Shown here: piece by piece, positions 8,511 through 18,248 of the stretch | How the letters are laid out: the number at the start of each line of letters is the position of its first letter | Position numbering within the stretch: position 1 is the stretch's first letter | From: Deltaproteobacteria bacterium | Lineage (GTDB): Bacteria > Myxococcota_A > UBA9160 > UBA4427 | Assembly: GCA_029261835.1 (NCBI GenBank) | Contig: JAJDAO010000016.1 | Span: 1-64,000, forward strand | DNA: 64,000 bases | Direction: 5' to 3' | The notes under the pieces: generated by a model | What the model saw: the letters and a program-made list of their open reading frames with translations, nothing else | What the model was told of the DNA's origin: nothing | The model's database searches: none | Program-made: the position numbers and the translations under genes

Positions 8511-9500
8511 CTAGCCCCGGCCGGGGAATGTCGAGCGGACTGCGGCTGGCCCGGCTGCGTCGCAGGCGCCTTCGCAATCGCGGCCCAGCTGCACTGGGTC
8601 ACCGGCTGCGTCTTCTTCGCTCGACTCGATCTGCACGGTTGCGTGCCGGATATCGAAGCGGTCGCGCAGTAGCTGCCGGACCTCGCGGAGCACCTCGGCG
8701 CTCTCGCCCTCGGGTGCGCTCACCACGTGGATGGAGAGCGACACTTCGCCGCTGCCGATCGTCCAGACGTGGAGGTCATGCACGGTCAGCACAGCCGGCA
8801 GCGCCGCCAGCGTCGAGCGAATCTGCTCCACATCCAGGTGAGCCGGCGCGGTTTCCATCAGGACGTCCACTGCATCCCGAATCAGCCACCAGGCCGCATG
8901 GAGAACCAGTGCGCCGATGAGAAGGGAGGCCAGCGGGTCTGCCCAGTACCAGCCGAAAGCCCAGATCGCGAGACCGGCCGCGATGGCTCCGAGGCTTCCG
9001 AGCGCGTCGCTCATGACGTGCAGCCAGGCGCCGCGCATGTTCAGGTTGTGTTCGCGGCCGGCGCTGAGAAGCCACAGGCTGGCGATCTCGTAGGCGAGCG
9101 CTCCCGAGGCGAAGACCACCACGCCGAGACCGTGCACCTCGGCCGGGGCGCCGAAGCGCCCGATGGCCCGGATCCCGACGACGATGGCCATCACAGCGAG
9201 CCCCACGCCGTTCGCCAGTGCGGCCAAGATCTCCGCTCGGCTGTGGCCGAAGGTGCGCCGAGCACTCGCGGGCCTCTGGCTCATCCAGACCGCGAAGAGG
9301 CTCAGCCCGAGTGCGGCCACATCCGAGAGCAGGTGGAAGGCGTCCGCCAGCAGAGCCAGTGACGAGGTCAGGACGCCGCCGGCCATCTCGATGAGCGAAT
9401 AGCTGGCCGCCAGGCAGAACACGATCGTCAGACGGCGGCGGTTGGCCTCCCGTGAAGGGCCGCTGCCGTGGTTGTGTTCGGCGTGGTGCCCATGTCCCAT
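8511..9500 (-). CDS. Cation diffusion facilitator (CzcD/ZitB-like) zinc/cadmium efflux transporter
   Basis: A 329-residue CDF transporter. The start at 9500 gives the His-rich N-terminus MGHGHHAEHNHGSG expected of CzcD-type proteins; the open frame upstream is not protein-like. Six membrane segments are followed by a cytosolic domain with HDLHVWTIGSGEVSLSIHVV. Both transmembrane metal-site motifs are HxxxD (HLLSD and HVMSD), which in this family favours Zn2+ or Cd2+ exported against protons. It is divergent from a TetR gene across a palindromic operator, so metal- or ligand-responsive repression is likely. Confidence 0.92.
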   Translation of the reverse strand: MGHGHHAEHNHGSGPSREANRRRLTIVFCLAASYSLIEMAGGVLTSSLALLADAFHLLSDVAALGLSLFAVWMSQRPASARRTFGHSRAEILAALANGVGLAVMAIVVGIRAIGRFGAPAEVHGLGVVVFASGALAYEIASLWLLSAGREHNLNMRGAWLHVMSDALGSLGAIAAGLAIWAFGWYWADPLASLLIGALVLHAAWWLIRDAVDVLMETAPAHLDVEQIRSTLAALPAVLTVHDLHVWTIGSGEVSLSIHVVSAPEGESAEVLREVRQLLRDRFDIRHATVQIESSEEDAAGDPVQLGRDCEGACDAAGPAAVRSTFPGRG

Positions 9501-9546
9501 GGCTGGCAAGCTCCGCAGCACTCCGTAGCATCTGAGTGGCCAAGAT

Positions 9547-9568
9547 AATCCGAGTAAATACTCGGATT
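9547..9568. promoter_or_regulatory. Perfect palindromic TetR-type operator between the efflux and TetR genes
   Basis: The sequence AATCCGAGTA-AA-TACTCGGATT is a perfect inverted repeat with 10-bp arms and a 2-base centre. It sits in the 99-base gap between the divergent efflux (start 9500) and TetR (start 9600) genes. A third half-site, ACTCGGAT, follows at 9573-9580. A GATAAT hexamer overlaps its left edge on the + strand and could be a -10 box. Size and place fit the binding site of the adjacent TetR protein, repressing both directions. Confidence 0.75.
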
Positions 9569-9599
9569 CGCAACTCGGATCCATCAGGGCTGGGCCACG

Positions 9600-10247
9600 G
9601 TGCAAGACGATCGCCTAACTCCCCGGAAACGACCGCGCCAGCGGCGGTCTCGCCAGACCGTCGACGCCATTCTCGACGCCGCTGCTCGGGTTTTCTCGCA
9701 GCGTGGCTACGCGGGTGGCACCACGAATCACATCGCGGCGGCGGCCGGTGTCTCGGTCGGCTCGCTCTACGACTACTTTCCCAACAAGGATGCCATCCTG
9801 GTCGCGCTGGTCGAGCGCCAGCTCGCGACGATGGTGGATCGCGTGCAAGACCACCTGCGGTCCGCGCGTGAGTCAGCCGGGTCATTGGAAGGCCTCCTGC
9901 GCCGCTTCGTGGTCGCGATGTTGTCGGTGCACGAGACACAGCCCGACCTCTACCACGCGGTATCGGCCGAGGCGCCTCACCCGCCGGAGTTGCACGCCTG
10001 CGTGCTTCAGATGGAGGAGAGCCTCGCCCACGCGCTGGAGGTCCTGCTGCTCGAGAGCGACGAGGTTGCGCTCGCCGACAGCGATACGGCCGCGCACCTG
10101 GTCGTCCAGACCAGCGAGGCTCTGACCCACCGCTTCGTCCACCAGGGAATCCACGATGTGACGCGCGAGCGCTTCATCGATGAGGCCGTGAGGCTCCTCC
10201 ACGCCTACCTGACTGCGCCGCCCCTCACCGAAGCGAGCGTGACGTGA
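9600..10247 (+). CDS. TetR/AcrR family regulator divergent from the cation efflux gene
   Basis: A 215-residue regulator. The N-terminal helix-turn-helix contains ILDAAARVFSQRGYAGGTTN then HIAAAAGVSVGSLYDYFPNK, a near-canonical TetR signature. The C-terminal domain begins near residue 80 and resembles TetR_C domains of drug or metal efflux regulators. The start is GTG at 9600 with a weak upstream site. It most likely binds the perfect palindrome at 9547-9568 and represses itself and the divergent CDF transporter. The inducer is unknown. Confidence 0.9.
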   Translation: MQDDRLTPRKRPRQRRSRQTVDAILDAAARVFSQRGYAGGTTNHIAAAAGVSVGSLYDYFPNKDAILVALVERQLATMVDRVQDHLRSARESAGSLEGLLRRFVVAMLSVHETQPDLYHAVSAEAPHPPELHACVLQMEESLAHALEVLLLESDEVALADSDTAAHLVVQTSEALTHRFVHQGIHDVTRERFIDEAVRLLHAYLTAPPLTEASVT

Positions 10248-10278
10248 GTGCGCCGCATCTCAGCGCGCTGCGGTCGCA

Positions 10279-11451
10279 TCAGCGATTCAGCGCGTCGGTC
10301 ATCCGCTGCAGCACCTGCTCGAGGATCTCGCTCGAGGTGGCGAAGTTGAGCCTCACATACTTCTCCCATCCATTCCCGAAGTGGCGACCGTCGCTGAGCG
10401 CGACGCGTCCGTGTTCGAGAAAGTGGGCGGCAGGTGACGTCGGCAGCTCGAGCCGCGAGCAGTCGAGCCAAGCGAGGTATGTGCCCTCGGGTTCGTGACA
10501 GTGGATCGCCGGCATGCGCCTGGCGAGCGTGTCGACGACGGCGTTTCGGTTCGCTTCGAGATGCTGCGCCACCGCGTCGAGCCAGGCCTGCGATTCGCGC
10601 CAGGCGGCGATCGAGGCGTACAGGCCCAAGATGCCCATGCCGCCACGGATGTGGCGCGGGAAGCGGTCCGTGAAACGTCGCTGCAGGTCGGCGCTGCCGA
10701 AGTGTGCCACGGCGCAGCGCAAGCCGGCGATGTTGAACGACTTGCTGGCAGAGTTGAGGGTGACGGTCTGGGCTTCGACCTGTGGCGACAGCGTCGCGAA
10801 GGGGATGTGTCCGTGTTGCTCGTAGACCAGGTCGCAGTGAATCTCGTCACTCACCACGACCAGGTCGTTGGCCAGCGCGAACTCCGCCAGACGCTCGAGC
10901 TCCGGCCGCGTGTAGACGCGGCCGCACGGGTTGTGGGGATTGCAGAGCGTCAGCACCCGCGTGGCATCATCGACAGCGCTGTGCAGCGCATCGAAGTCGA
11001 TCTCCCAGCCTTGAGGGCCCGATACGAGTCGATTCTCCACGAGCTGCCGGTCGGTATCCGCGACGGCGGAGAGAAAGGGCGGGTAGATCGGAGTCTGGAC
11101 GACCACACCCTCGCCCCTGCGCGAATAGGCCTCGAGGGCGATGTAGAGCCCCTGCACGACTTCTGTGATGATTTCGACGCGTCGCGGGTCGATGCGCCAG
11201 TCGAAGCGGTCACTCATGCGCTGCGCGAAGGCTTCGCACAGGCCCGTATCCCGTGGCTCGACCGGGTAGCCCAAGTCCCAGTGATCGACGGCCCGTTGCA
11301 GCACGCGCTGGATCGGCTCCGCCAGCGGGAAGTCCATCTCGGCAACCCAGGCCGGCAGGACGTCGGGCGGGTAGCTGTGCCACTTCTCGCTCTTGCGGCT
11401 CGCGAGAACCTCGATCTGGAGCCCGTCGAGCTTGGCGGGGCGTGTGCGCAT
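10279..11451 (-). CDS. PLP-dependent MalY/PatB-type cystathionine beta-lyase or aminotransferase
   Basis: A 390-residue fold-type I PLP enzyme. The start at 11451 is preceded by AGAGGA and yields MRTRPAKLDGLQIEVLASRK, which leads into KWHSYPPDVLPAWVAEMDFP, the classic MalY/PatB opening. The Schiff-base lysine is in SASKSFNIAGLR, with VVSDEIHCDLVY and NPHNPCGRVY completing the cofactor pocket. Family members cleave cystathionine or cysteine-S-conjugates to a thiol, pyruvate and ammonia. It lies downstream of the CoA-transferase gene on the same strand after a 155-base gap that holds no gene. Confidence 0.9.
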   Translation of the reverse strand: MRTRPAKLDGLQIEVLASRKSEKWHSYPPDVLPAWVAEMDFPLAEPIQRVLQRAVDHWDLGYPVEPRDTGLCEAFAQRMSDRFDWRIDPRRVEIITEVVQGLYIALEAYSRRGEGVVVQTPIYPPFLSAVADTDRQLVENRLVSGPQGWEIDFDALHSAVDDATRVLTLCNPHNPCGRVYTRPELERLAEFALANDLVVVSDEIHCDLVYEQHGHIPFATLSPQVEAQTVTLNSASKSFNIAGLRCAVAHFGSADLQRRFTDRFPRHIRGGMGILGLYASIAAWRESQAWLDAVAQHLEANRNAVVDTLARRMPAIHCHEPEGTYLAWLDCSRLELPTSPAAHFLEHGRVALSDGRHFGNGWEKYVRLNFATSSEILEQVLQRMTDALNR

Positions 11452-11606
11452 GGGGTTCCTCTGTCCGCGTGGGTCCGGTTGTTCGGGGAGTGGAGAGGGA
11501 AGCGGATCGGGCGGCCGGCGCAAGATCGCCAGCGTTGGGCGGCTGGCTTCTGCCACGTTGGGCTCGCCCCGCAGGCTCGGGTCCGGCTGCGCGCCGGAGT
11601 CCTTCG

Positions 11607-12767
11607 TCAAGCCTCGTCTTGCTCGAGCTCCGCCAGAAGCGCCTGCCGCGCCCCGTCGAGCGCTGGAATCGCTGGGCGCGTCTCGGGGTCGGGAAAGGCC
11701 GAAAGCTTGATGGGGTTGCCGGCCAGCTCGAGCCCTTCGCCTGTTGCATCTTCTACGCGCACGACCATGTTGCGAGCTTGAACCTGCGGATCGGACAGCA
11801 CGGCGGCGACATCGTTGATGGGACCGCAGGGGATCCCGGCCCGCTCCAGCTCGGCCAGCCAGTCGGCACCGTCGCGCCGCGCCAGCGCTGCTTCGATTTC
11901 TTCGCGCAGCAGCGCTTCGTGCGCGGTGCGGGCCGGATTGTTCGAGAACTCCGCGCGTTGCACCAGCTCGGGCCGCCCCAGGCATCGGCAGAGTTCACCG
12001 AAGAGCGTGTCGTTGCCGGCGGCGATGACGATGAAGCCGTCTCGCGTGGCGAAGGCCCCGAATGGTGTAATGGAGGGATGGCGAGAGCCCAGCGGTCCCG
12101 GCACCTCACCCGTTGCCTGGTAGCGGGCGATGGCATTCTCCAGGATTGCGACCTGACAGTCGAGCATGGCCACATCGATCTTTTGGCCCTCTCCGGTGAG
12201 TGCTCGGTGATAGAGGGCCGCATTCACACCGATGGTGGTGAAGAGTCCCGCGGTCAGGTCGCCCACCGAGGTTCCCACCCGCGTTGGGACGTCGCCGGGC
12301 TGACCGGTCAGACTCATGATTCCCCCCATGCCCTGGACGACCACGTCGTAGGCAGGACGATTCGCGTACGGCCCCGTTTGACCAAATCCCGAGGTGGCTG
12401 CGTAGATGAGCCTCGGGTGTCGGGCGTGAAGCGCGTCCCAGCCGTATCCGAGCCGCTCCATAACGCCTGGGCGGAAGTTCTCTACCAGCACATCCGCTCG
12501 ACTCAGCAATGCCTCGAAGATCTCGCGATCCGGCTCGCTCTCCAGGTCCAGCGCGATGCTCTCCTTGCCGCGGTTGAGGGACGCGAAATAGGCGGACTCG
12601 CCGGCGATGAATGGGCCGATCCGACGCGCGTCGTCGCCGCCCGGCGGCCGCTCGAGCTTGATCACGCGCGCGCCCAGGTCGCAGAGGATCATCGTGCAGT
12701 AGGGGCCGGCGAGCACGCGTGTGAGGTCGAGTACGACGATTCCAGAGAGCGGACCGGATGCTGCCAT
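11607..12767 (-). CDS. Family III (CaiB/BaiF) acyl-CoA:carboxylate CoA-transferase
   Basis: A 386-residue CoA-transferase. The N-terminus GIVVLDLTRVLAGPYCTMIL with DLGARVIKLERPPGGD is diagnostic of the CaiB/BaiF family. The catalytic Asp that forms the acyl anhydride is in KIDVAMLDCQVAI. It moves CoA between carboxylic acids; substrates are unknown but fit a genome rich in acyl-CoA enzymes. Transcribed divergently from lpdA with 161 bases between start codons. Confidence 0.9.
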   Translation of the reverse strand: MAASGPLSGIVVLDLTRVLAGPYCTMILCDLGARVIKLERPPGGDDARRIGPFIAGESAYFASLNRGKESIALDLESEPDREIFEALLSRADVLVENFRPGVMERLGYGWDALHARHPRLIYAATSGFGQTGPYANRPAYDVVVQGMGGIMSLTGQPGDVPTRVGTSVGDLTAGLFTTIGVNAALYHRALTGEGQKIDVAMLDCQVAILENAIARYQATGEVPGPLGSRHPSITPFGAFATRDGFIVIAAGNDTLFGELCRCLGRPELVQRAEFSNNPARTAHEALLREEIEAALARRDGADWLAELERAGIPCGPINDVAAVLSDPQVQARNMVVRVEDATGEGLELAGNPIKLSAFPDPETRPAIPALDGARQALLAELEQDEA

Positions 12768-12928
12768 GGGAGTACCTTACCTCCTCGAGCGCTTGGCAAC
12801 GAGCGCGCGCCGAGGCGTGCGCTGGCCACCGGTGCTACGAAGTGCGGTGGCTTCGCAGCTCGCTGAGTCGGCTCGCGAAGGGACGCGGGCTCGCCGCAGC
12901 GGTGGGCGCGGTGCGATCGGGGAGGGAA

Positions 12929-14332
12929 ATGGGCCAGACATCCTTCGACGTTGTGGTCATCGGCGGAGGGCCCGGTGGCTATCCGACGGCCATTCGGGCG
13001 AGTCAGCTCGGGCTGCGTGTTGCACTCGTGGAGCGCGAGCATCTGGGCGGTGTCTGCCTCAACTGGGGCTGTATCCCGACCAAAGCGCTGCTGCGCTCGG
13101 CCGAGGTCGCGCACGTGCTCAGCCGGCTTGGCGAGTTCGGTTTCTCCGCCAGCGACATTCAATTCGACATTCAGAAGGTGGTGAAGCGTTCTCGTCGCAT
13201 CTCGAAACGGCTGAACACCGGCGTCAAGCACCTACTCAAGAAGAACGCGGTCGAGGTCTTCGACGGTCACGGCCATTTGGCTGGCCCCGGCAGCGTGCGG
13301 GTGACGAGAGATGAGGAGGCGGCGGTCGAGCTGACGGCGCGCAGCGTGGTTATCGCGAGCGGTGCACGTTCTCGTGACCTGCCCGGAGTCGAGTCGGACG
13401 CAGAGATTGTCTGGTCTTACAAGCAGGCCATGGTTCCGGACCGCGTGCCCGGCTCGCTGCTGGTGGTGGGTGCCGGCGCCATCGGCATGGAGTTCGCCAG
13501 CTTCTACCGCGACATGGGAGCGGAGGTCAGCGTGGTCGAGATGCTGCCACGCATTCTTCCGGCCGAGGATGAGGAGATCTCGACACTCGCGCACAAGCAG
13601 TTCGAGCGGCGCGGAATGAATCTCTATACCGGCGCCACGCTGGGCGAGCTGCAGCGCACCGGCGAGGGCGCGACGGTGAAGCTTCAGCTCGAGAGCGGCG
13701 AATCGCACGTCGCCAGTGTCGAGCGCATCATCGTGGCCGTGGGAATCGCCGGCAATGTGGAGGATCTGGGGTTGGACGCTACGGCCGTGCAGGTCGTGGA
13801 CGGCCACATCGTGACCGATCAGTGGTGCGAGACCGCAGAGCCGGGCGTCTACGCCGTCGGCGATGTCGCGGGTCCGCCCTGGCTAGCACACAAGGCCACG
13901 CATGAGGGGGTGCTCGCCGCGGAGCGTATCGCCGGAGTCTCCGAGCTGCTGCCGCTGGACACCAGGCGGATTCCCAGCTGTACCTACTGCCGACCGCAGA
14001 TCGCCAGCGTCGGACTCTCTGAGGCCAAGGCGCGGGAGACGGGACACGACGTGCGCGTGGGGCGCTTTCCCTTCCTGGCCAATGGCAAGGCGCTGGCGCT
14101 CGGTGAAAACGAGGGAATGGTGAAGACGGTCTTCGACGCCAGCACCGGGGAGCTGCTCGGCGCCCACATGATCGGAGCTGAGGTCACCGAGATGATCCAG
14201 GGTTTCGTGATGGCGATGAACCTGGAGTCGACCGAGGCGGAAATCATCCACACCGTGTTCGCCCATCCGACATTGTCCGAGGCCATGCACGAATCCACAC
14301 TCGCCGCCTTCGAGAGGGCGATCCACACATGA
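12929..14332 (+). CDS. lpdA: Dihydrolipoyl dehydrogenase
   Basis: A 467-residue flavoprotein disulfide reductase. It has the FAD loop [16 protein letters not shown], the redox-active disulfide in [16 protein letters not shown] (C43 and C48), the NAD loop [15 protein letters not shown], a second FAD motif [16 protein letters not shown], and the C-terminal [10 protein letters not shown] carrying the catalytic His-Glu pair. The ATG at 12929 follows GGAGGG; the longer open frame upstream is not conserved in appearance. It reoxidises dihydrolipoamide in 2-oxoacid dehydrogenase or glycine cleavage complexes. It overlaps lipA by 4 bases, which ties the enzyme to lipoate synthesis. Confidence 0.95.
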   Translation: MGQTSFDVVVIGGGPGGYPTAIRASQLGLRVALVEREHLGGVCLNWGCIPTKALLRSAEVAHVLSRLGEFGFSASDIQFDIQKVVKRSRRISKRLNTGVKHLLKKNAVEVFDGHGHLAGPGSVRVTRDEEAAVELTARSVVIASGARSRDLPGVESDAEIVWSYKQAMVPDRVPGSLLVVGAGAIGMEFASFYRDMGAEVSVVEMLPRILPAEDEEISTLAHKQFERRGMNLYTGATLGELQRTGEGATVKLQLESGESHVASVERIIVAVGIAGNVEDLGLDATAVQVVDGHIVTDQWCETAEPGVYAVGDVAGPPWLAHKATHEGVLAAERIAGVSELLPLDTRRIPSCTYCRPQIASVGLSEAKARETGHDVRVGRFPFLANGKALALGENEGMVKTVFDASTGELLGAHMIGAEVTEMIQGFVMAMNLESTEAEIIHTVFAHPTLSEAMHESTLAAFERAIHT

Positions 14333-15291
14333 CGCGGCACGAGGACGCCGCCGCACCCGGGACGCCGCCTCTCCCCAAGGCGGAGGCAGATCGAGGCGCT
14401 GACAAGCCGCCCTGGCTGCGTGTGCGAGTCTCCAACGCCTCTTCGTTGACCGACACCCACGCGCTCATGCGCCGGCTCGGCCTCAACACCGTCTGCGAGG
14501 AGGCCGCGTGTCCCAATCTCGGGGATTGCTGGTCGCGCAGACACGTCACGGTGATGATCCTCGGCAGTGTTTGCACGCGGCGCTGCGCGTTCTGCAACGT
14601 GGCCACCGGCAGGCCGCAGCCCGTCGATCCGAACGAGCCGGAGCGGCTGGCGCAGGCGGCGGCCGAGCTTGGCTTGCGGCACGTCGTCATCACCTCGGTC
14701 GATCGCGACGATCTGCACGACGGTGGAGCGCAGCAATTCGTTGCCTGCATCGAGGCGCTGCGCGCCCGTGCGCCCGCGATCACGGTCGAGGTACTGACGC
14801 CCGACTTTCGTCACAAGAGTGGGGCTGCCGAGGCGGTCGCCGCCGCTCGGCCGGATGTCTTCAACCACAATCTCGAGACTGTGCCGCGCCTCTATCACGA
14901 CATGCGGCCCGGCGCCGACTACGCGCATTCACTGGGGCTGCTCGCGCACGTCAAACAGCTCGATCCCGCCGGCTTCACCAAATCGGGAATCATGTTGGGA
15001 CTGGGAGAGGAGCGAGGCGAGGTTCTCGCGGTGCTGGACGACCTGCGGCGCGTCGACGTCGACCTCCTGACCATCGGCCAGTACCTGCGTCCGACACCCC
15101 GTCACGCCGCGATCGCGCGCTATCTCGATCCGGCAGAGTTCTCTGAGTACGCCGAGCAGGCCCGCGCCCGGGGCTTTCCGCTGGTCGCCTCCTCACCCTT
15201 GACGCGTTCTTCGTATCACGCCGAGGAGGATTTCGGCAGGCTGAGGGCTGCCCGGGATCAGGCGCCCAACGCCAGTTCGCGGCCGGCCTGA
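14329..15291 (+). CDS. lipA: Lipoyl synthase
   Basis: A 320-residue radical SAM enzyme that inserts two sulfurs into octanoyl-carrier protein to make the lipoyl cofactor. The auxiliary cluster motif C-x4-C-x5-C is at residues 56, 61 and 67, and the radical SAM motif CTRRCAFC is at 82-89. The C-terminal SSYHAEE supplies the conserved Ser ligand. The ATG overlaps the lpdA stop codon (ATGA), so the two are translationally coupled. The octanoyl donor enzyme LipB is encoded about 16 kb away inside the nuo block. Confidence 0.96.
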   Translation: MTRHEDAAAPGTPPLPKAEADRGADKPPWLRVRVSNASSLTDTHALMRRLGLNTVCEEAACPNLGDCWSRRHVTVMILGSVCTRRCAFCNVATGRPQPVDPNEPERLAQAAAELGLRHVVITSVDRDDLHDGGAQQFVACIEALRARAPAITVEVLTPDFRHKSGAAEAVAAARPDVFNHNLETVPRLYHDMRPGADYAHSLGLLAHVKQLDPAGFTKSGIMLGLGEERGEVLAVLDDLRRVDVDLLTIGQYLRPTPRHAAIARYLDPAEFSEYAEQARARGFPLVASSPLTRSSYHAEEDFGRLRAARDQAPNASSRPA

Positions 15292-15298
15292 TCCCGGG

Positions 15299-15316
15299 GG
15301 GCTTCTCGCCCTTTTT
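15299..15316 (+). terminator. Candidate short intrinsic terminator after lipA
   Basis: GGGC-TTCTC-GCCC followed by TTTTT begins eight bases after the lipA stop. The stem is only 4 bp (extra G residues precede it), so it is weak, but the T-run and position fit the end of the lpdA-lipA transcript. Confidence 0.45.
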
Positions 15317-15371
15317 CAAATCGCTCGAGCGGCGCGGCTCAGGGGCCCCGCCGGTCGTCCGACAGCGCCTC

Positions 15372-16244
15372 TCAGGAAGCCGTCTGGACCATCGCACCGG
15401 GGTGCTGCGGCAGACGACGTACCGCGCGCGGTCGGGTGGCGCTGAGCGATCGGCGGAGGTCCTCGGGACTGACCGGTGGCAAGCCGGCCTCCGCCGCGCG
15501 TTTGTGGCAGGCGATGTAGATCGCCTGCTCCGAGAGGCGTCGCAGCTCGATGCGTCCCCCCTTGTTGATGGGATTGAAGAGCGGCCCCGCCTCCTTGCCT
15601 CGTCTGAGCAGCCAGCGTTCGAGGGCGAACTGGGATTCCCTGCTCAGCGGCTGCTGCCGACGGCGTCGACTCGCGGTTGCCCTCAGGGCGATGCTGCGCT
15701 GGATCGGGTCGAAGTCCGCCAGATCGAGCGCCACGACCTCAGATCGCCGCAGCCCGGCTCCGAAGAGCAGCGCGAAGAGTGCCGCGTCACGTGCGCCCGC
15801 TGGCGAGCGGTCTGCCTCACACGTGGCCACCAGGGCCAGAAGCTCCCGCGGTGTCAGCGTGCGGCTCTTGCGCGGCGACGGCCCGTGAACCGCCGGCAGG
15901 TCGATGGCTCTCCGATAGTCGTCCGATGACATCGACCCGAGGCGCCAGCACTGCTTGAGAACGCCGCGCAGCGCGGCCAGGTGCTTGTTGGCGGTGGCGG
16001 GCGCCAGCCCCCCTGCCAATCTGTTTCGCAGTGCCGAGGTGTCCTCGATCCGGAGTTCGTGCCAGGGAAGTGTCTGCGCATCGCATCTCCCGCCCGACGC
16101 GAGCCGAGCGAGCTTCCCGAGCGCCTCGGTCATCGTGCGGCGAGAGCCTGGCCCGAGCTGGGCCAGGTAGGCGGAGGCCGGATCCGTTTCCCGCGACGGT
16201 CGTTCGTCGCCCTCGGAGTACTGGTGTTGAAAATTCGTGTTCAC
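15372..16244 (-). pseudogene. Decayed tyrosine recombinase lacking the catalytic tyrosine
   Basis: A 290-codon frame resembling XerC/phage integrases. It has an N-terminal SAM-like domain (ASAYLAQLGPGSRRTMTEAL) and a catalytic domain with the first arginine box GAGLRRSEVVALDL. The second box reads SPEDLRRS, with Glu where His is usual. After it the sequence collapses into RAVRRLPQHPGAMVQTAS and stops before any GH..T..Y box, so the nucleophilic Tyr is missing. The intact integrase at 52149-53183 shows the same architecture with SPHDMRRTF and GHASVSTTQGYDRR, which makes the loss clear. Probably inactive. Confidence 0.7.
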
Positions 16245-16265
16245 CTGGAATCCCCCTCGGCGTTA

Positions 16266-16287
16266 GAAGATCAAACCTATGATCTTC
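16266..16287. repeat. 8-bp inverted repeat upstream of the decayed integrase
   Basis: GAAGATCA-aaccta-TGATCTTC is a perfect inverted repeat 22 bases upstream of the integrase start codon. It may be a leftover operator or recombination site of the vanished element. Nothing else is seen in the 16245-16500 gap. Confidence 0.4.
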
Positions 16288-16500
16288 GGCAAGCCACGGG
16301 TATCGGGGAAAGGGTGGAGAGCTGTTTCGAAAACCGCCGGCCGCGGCGGGATCGAGCGTGCACCATGCTCCGGTCTGGTCCCAACACCACTCGGTTACAC
16401 GGGCTTCGGCCCGATTGGAGGTGAGGAGAAAGCCATTCTCGGCGTCAGGTGTGACTGATGGCACTAAGGGAGAGGCTCTGGCCTGCCGAATGACACGCTC

Positions 16501-16971
16501 ATGACGAAGACACTCGTTCCGGTCCTGGCCTCACTCGCCATGCTCTCTGGCGGCACCTTCCTCGCTCTCGAGAATCCCGGCTGGCTTCCGGGCGGCGGTG
16601 AGTCGGACCGCGTGCTCGTATTCCTTGTTGGAAGCCGGGCCGGTGTGGAACGGGTTCGCGCAGCCGTCGATCCGGCGCGCGTTGTCGCCAGTACTGCCGA
16701 CGCGATCGCGCTGCGTGAAGGGCGCATCGTCGCCGTCAACGCTGAAGCGGTCGCGGCCCCTTACACCGAGGCGGGTTGGATCGAGCGTGATATTGAAATC
16801 TTCCACGTGGAAAAGAACGACGGGCTGAAGAGGAACAAGTCCTCCGAGGGGGCGCCGGACGTGGATCCCGAGCGACTGGCCCGGCTGCGTTCGCTGGTCA
16901 GCAAGCCGATGCTCACAGCTGGCGAGCAGCTCTTCGTGTTGCAGGCGATGAACGACGGTATCGAGTTCTGA
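16501..16971 (+). CDS. Hypothetical exported or membrane-anchored protein
   Basis: A 156-residue protein with an N-terminal hydrophobic segment (TLVPVLASLAMLSGGTFLAL) that could be a signal peptide or anchor. The mature part is mixed-charge, with a lysine-rich middle (EKNDGLKRNK), and no domain is recognised. The ATG lacks a strong ribosome site. It ends 21 bases from the convergent acyltransferase-like gene. No function is proposed. Confidence 0.6.
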   Translation: MTKTLVPVLASLAMLSGGTFLALENPGWLPGGGESDRVLVFLVGSRAGVERVRAAVDPARVVASTADAIALREGRIVAVNAEAVAAPYTEAGWIERDIEIFHVEKNDGLKRNKSSEGAPDVDPERLARLRSLVSKPMLTAGEQLFVLQAMNDGIEF

Positions 16972-16992
16972 ACGCAGCCGACCTTCGCAGGT

Positions 16993-18138
16993 TCAGCTTG
17001 AATCGCACTTGAGAGCGCTTCGGTCCTGATACCAGCTGATCGCCTGCTCTGCTTGCGTCCGCTCCGCATCGAGAAACCGCCTGACGGCTGACGCGAGTCG
17101 CTCATCCCGCAGAAAGTGCGCACTCCACGTCGGACTCGCGTCGAAGCCGCGCAGCTGCTTGTGTTCGCCGCCAGCGCCGGGTTCGAAGCGCTGCAGCCCA
17201 CTCTCGATGCAGTGCTCCACGGCCGCGTAGTAGCAGACGTTGAAGTGCAGATGCCGCAGATCGCGCGTGGCGCCCCAGTAGCGACCGTAGAGCGCGTCTC
17301 CCTTGACGACATTGAGGGTGCCCGCCACCGGCTCTCCGTGCTGCCGGGCCACGATGAAGACCAAGCGCTGCCGGAAACGATCACGTAGGAGTTCGAAGAG
17401 CTCGAAGTTGAGGTACTGACGTCCCCAGTAGTGGCGCTCGACGGTGCTGAGATAGAAGCGATACATCGTCTCGAAGAGCGAATCCGGTATCTCGTCGGCG
17501 GTCAGCCGCTCGATCACCACCCCCTGCTTGGCCAGCTCACGCCTCTCGCGCCGAATCTGGTTGCGGCGTTTGCTGCGAAACTGCCCCAGGTAGTCGTCGA
17601 AGTGGCTGTAGCCTCTGTTCTGCCAGTGATATTGCAGCCCAACGCGTGCCAGATAGCCCTCTTCGACCATCGCTCCGAGTTCCTCTTCTCGGCAGAAGTT
17701 GACGTGCACGCTCGACAGATCGCTTGCGAGACAAGTCCTCCGCAGCTCCCTGGCGAGCGCCCGGCTCCAGCGCCCACGATCTCGATCCGGCGCGACGAGC
17801 AGGCGTGCGCCCGGGACCGGCGAGAAGGGCACGGCGACCAGCAGCTTCGGGTAGTAGCGGATGCCCGCACGCTCGGCCGCATCCGCCCAGCTCCAGTCGA
17901 ATACGAACTCCCCGTCGCTGTGGAGCTTTACATAGAGCGGGCAGGCGGCGACCAGGCGTCGATCCTCGAGCGCCACAAGAGGGCGGGGGTGCCAGCCCGT
18001 GTCGCCTCCGACGGCGCCTGCCTCTTCCAGCGACGCGAGCCACTCCCATTCGAGAAAGGGGGATTCCTGAGCCACCAGCTCGTTCCATTGCTCTGCCGGA
18101 AGCGACGCGATACTCGCTGCGAATTCGAACTCGGTCAT
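16993..18138 (-). CDS. GNAT-fold protein of the DUF482 / FemAB-like family
   Basis: A 381-residue protein of the COG3146/DUF482 type. Family segments visible include SPFLEWEWLASLEEAGAVG near the N-terminus, the SSVHVNFCREEE block, GLQYHWQNRGYSHFDDYLGQ, and a C-terminal LHFNVCYYAAVEHCIESGLQ then FEPGAGGEHKQLRGF. These proteins are predicted acyltransferases with a GNAT-like fold; their substrate is unknown. It is divergent from clpS (18249), with 110 bases between starts. Confidence 0.82.
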   Translation of the reverse strand: MTEFEFAASIASLPAEQWNELVAQESPFLEWEWLASLEEAGAVGGDTGWHPRPLVALEDRRLVAACPLYVKLHSDGEFVFDWSWADAAERAGIRYYPKLLVAVPFSPVPGARLLVAPDRDRGRWSRALARELRRTCLASDLSSVHVNFCREEELGAMVEEGYLARVGLQYHWQNRGYSHFDDYLGQFRSKRRNQIRRERRELAKQGVVIERLTADEIPDSLFETMYRFYLSTVERHYWGRQYLNFELFELLRDRFRQRLVFIVARQHGEPVAGTLNVVKGDALYGRYWGATRDLRHLHFNVCYYAAVEHCIESGLQRFEPGAGGEHKQLRGFDASPTWSAHFLRDERLASAVRRFLDAERTQAEQAISWYQDRSALKCDSS

Positions 18139-18248
18139 TCACCTGCAGTCTATCGCCTTCGCCGGCGCGGGCGCGGGCGCGGGTCGATCGTGACGCGGCA
18201 GCCTTCGGGGGCACGAGCTACAATGAGCCTGCGGGCGATTCTCAAGCG

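Noticed and set aside
10495..12866. Two long + strand frames opposite the MalY and CoA-transferase genes
   Set aside because: Composition is Arg/Gly-rich with no domains, and the minus-strand genes are unambiguous.
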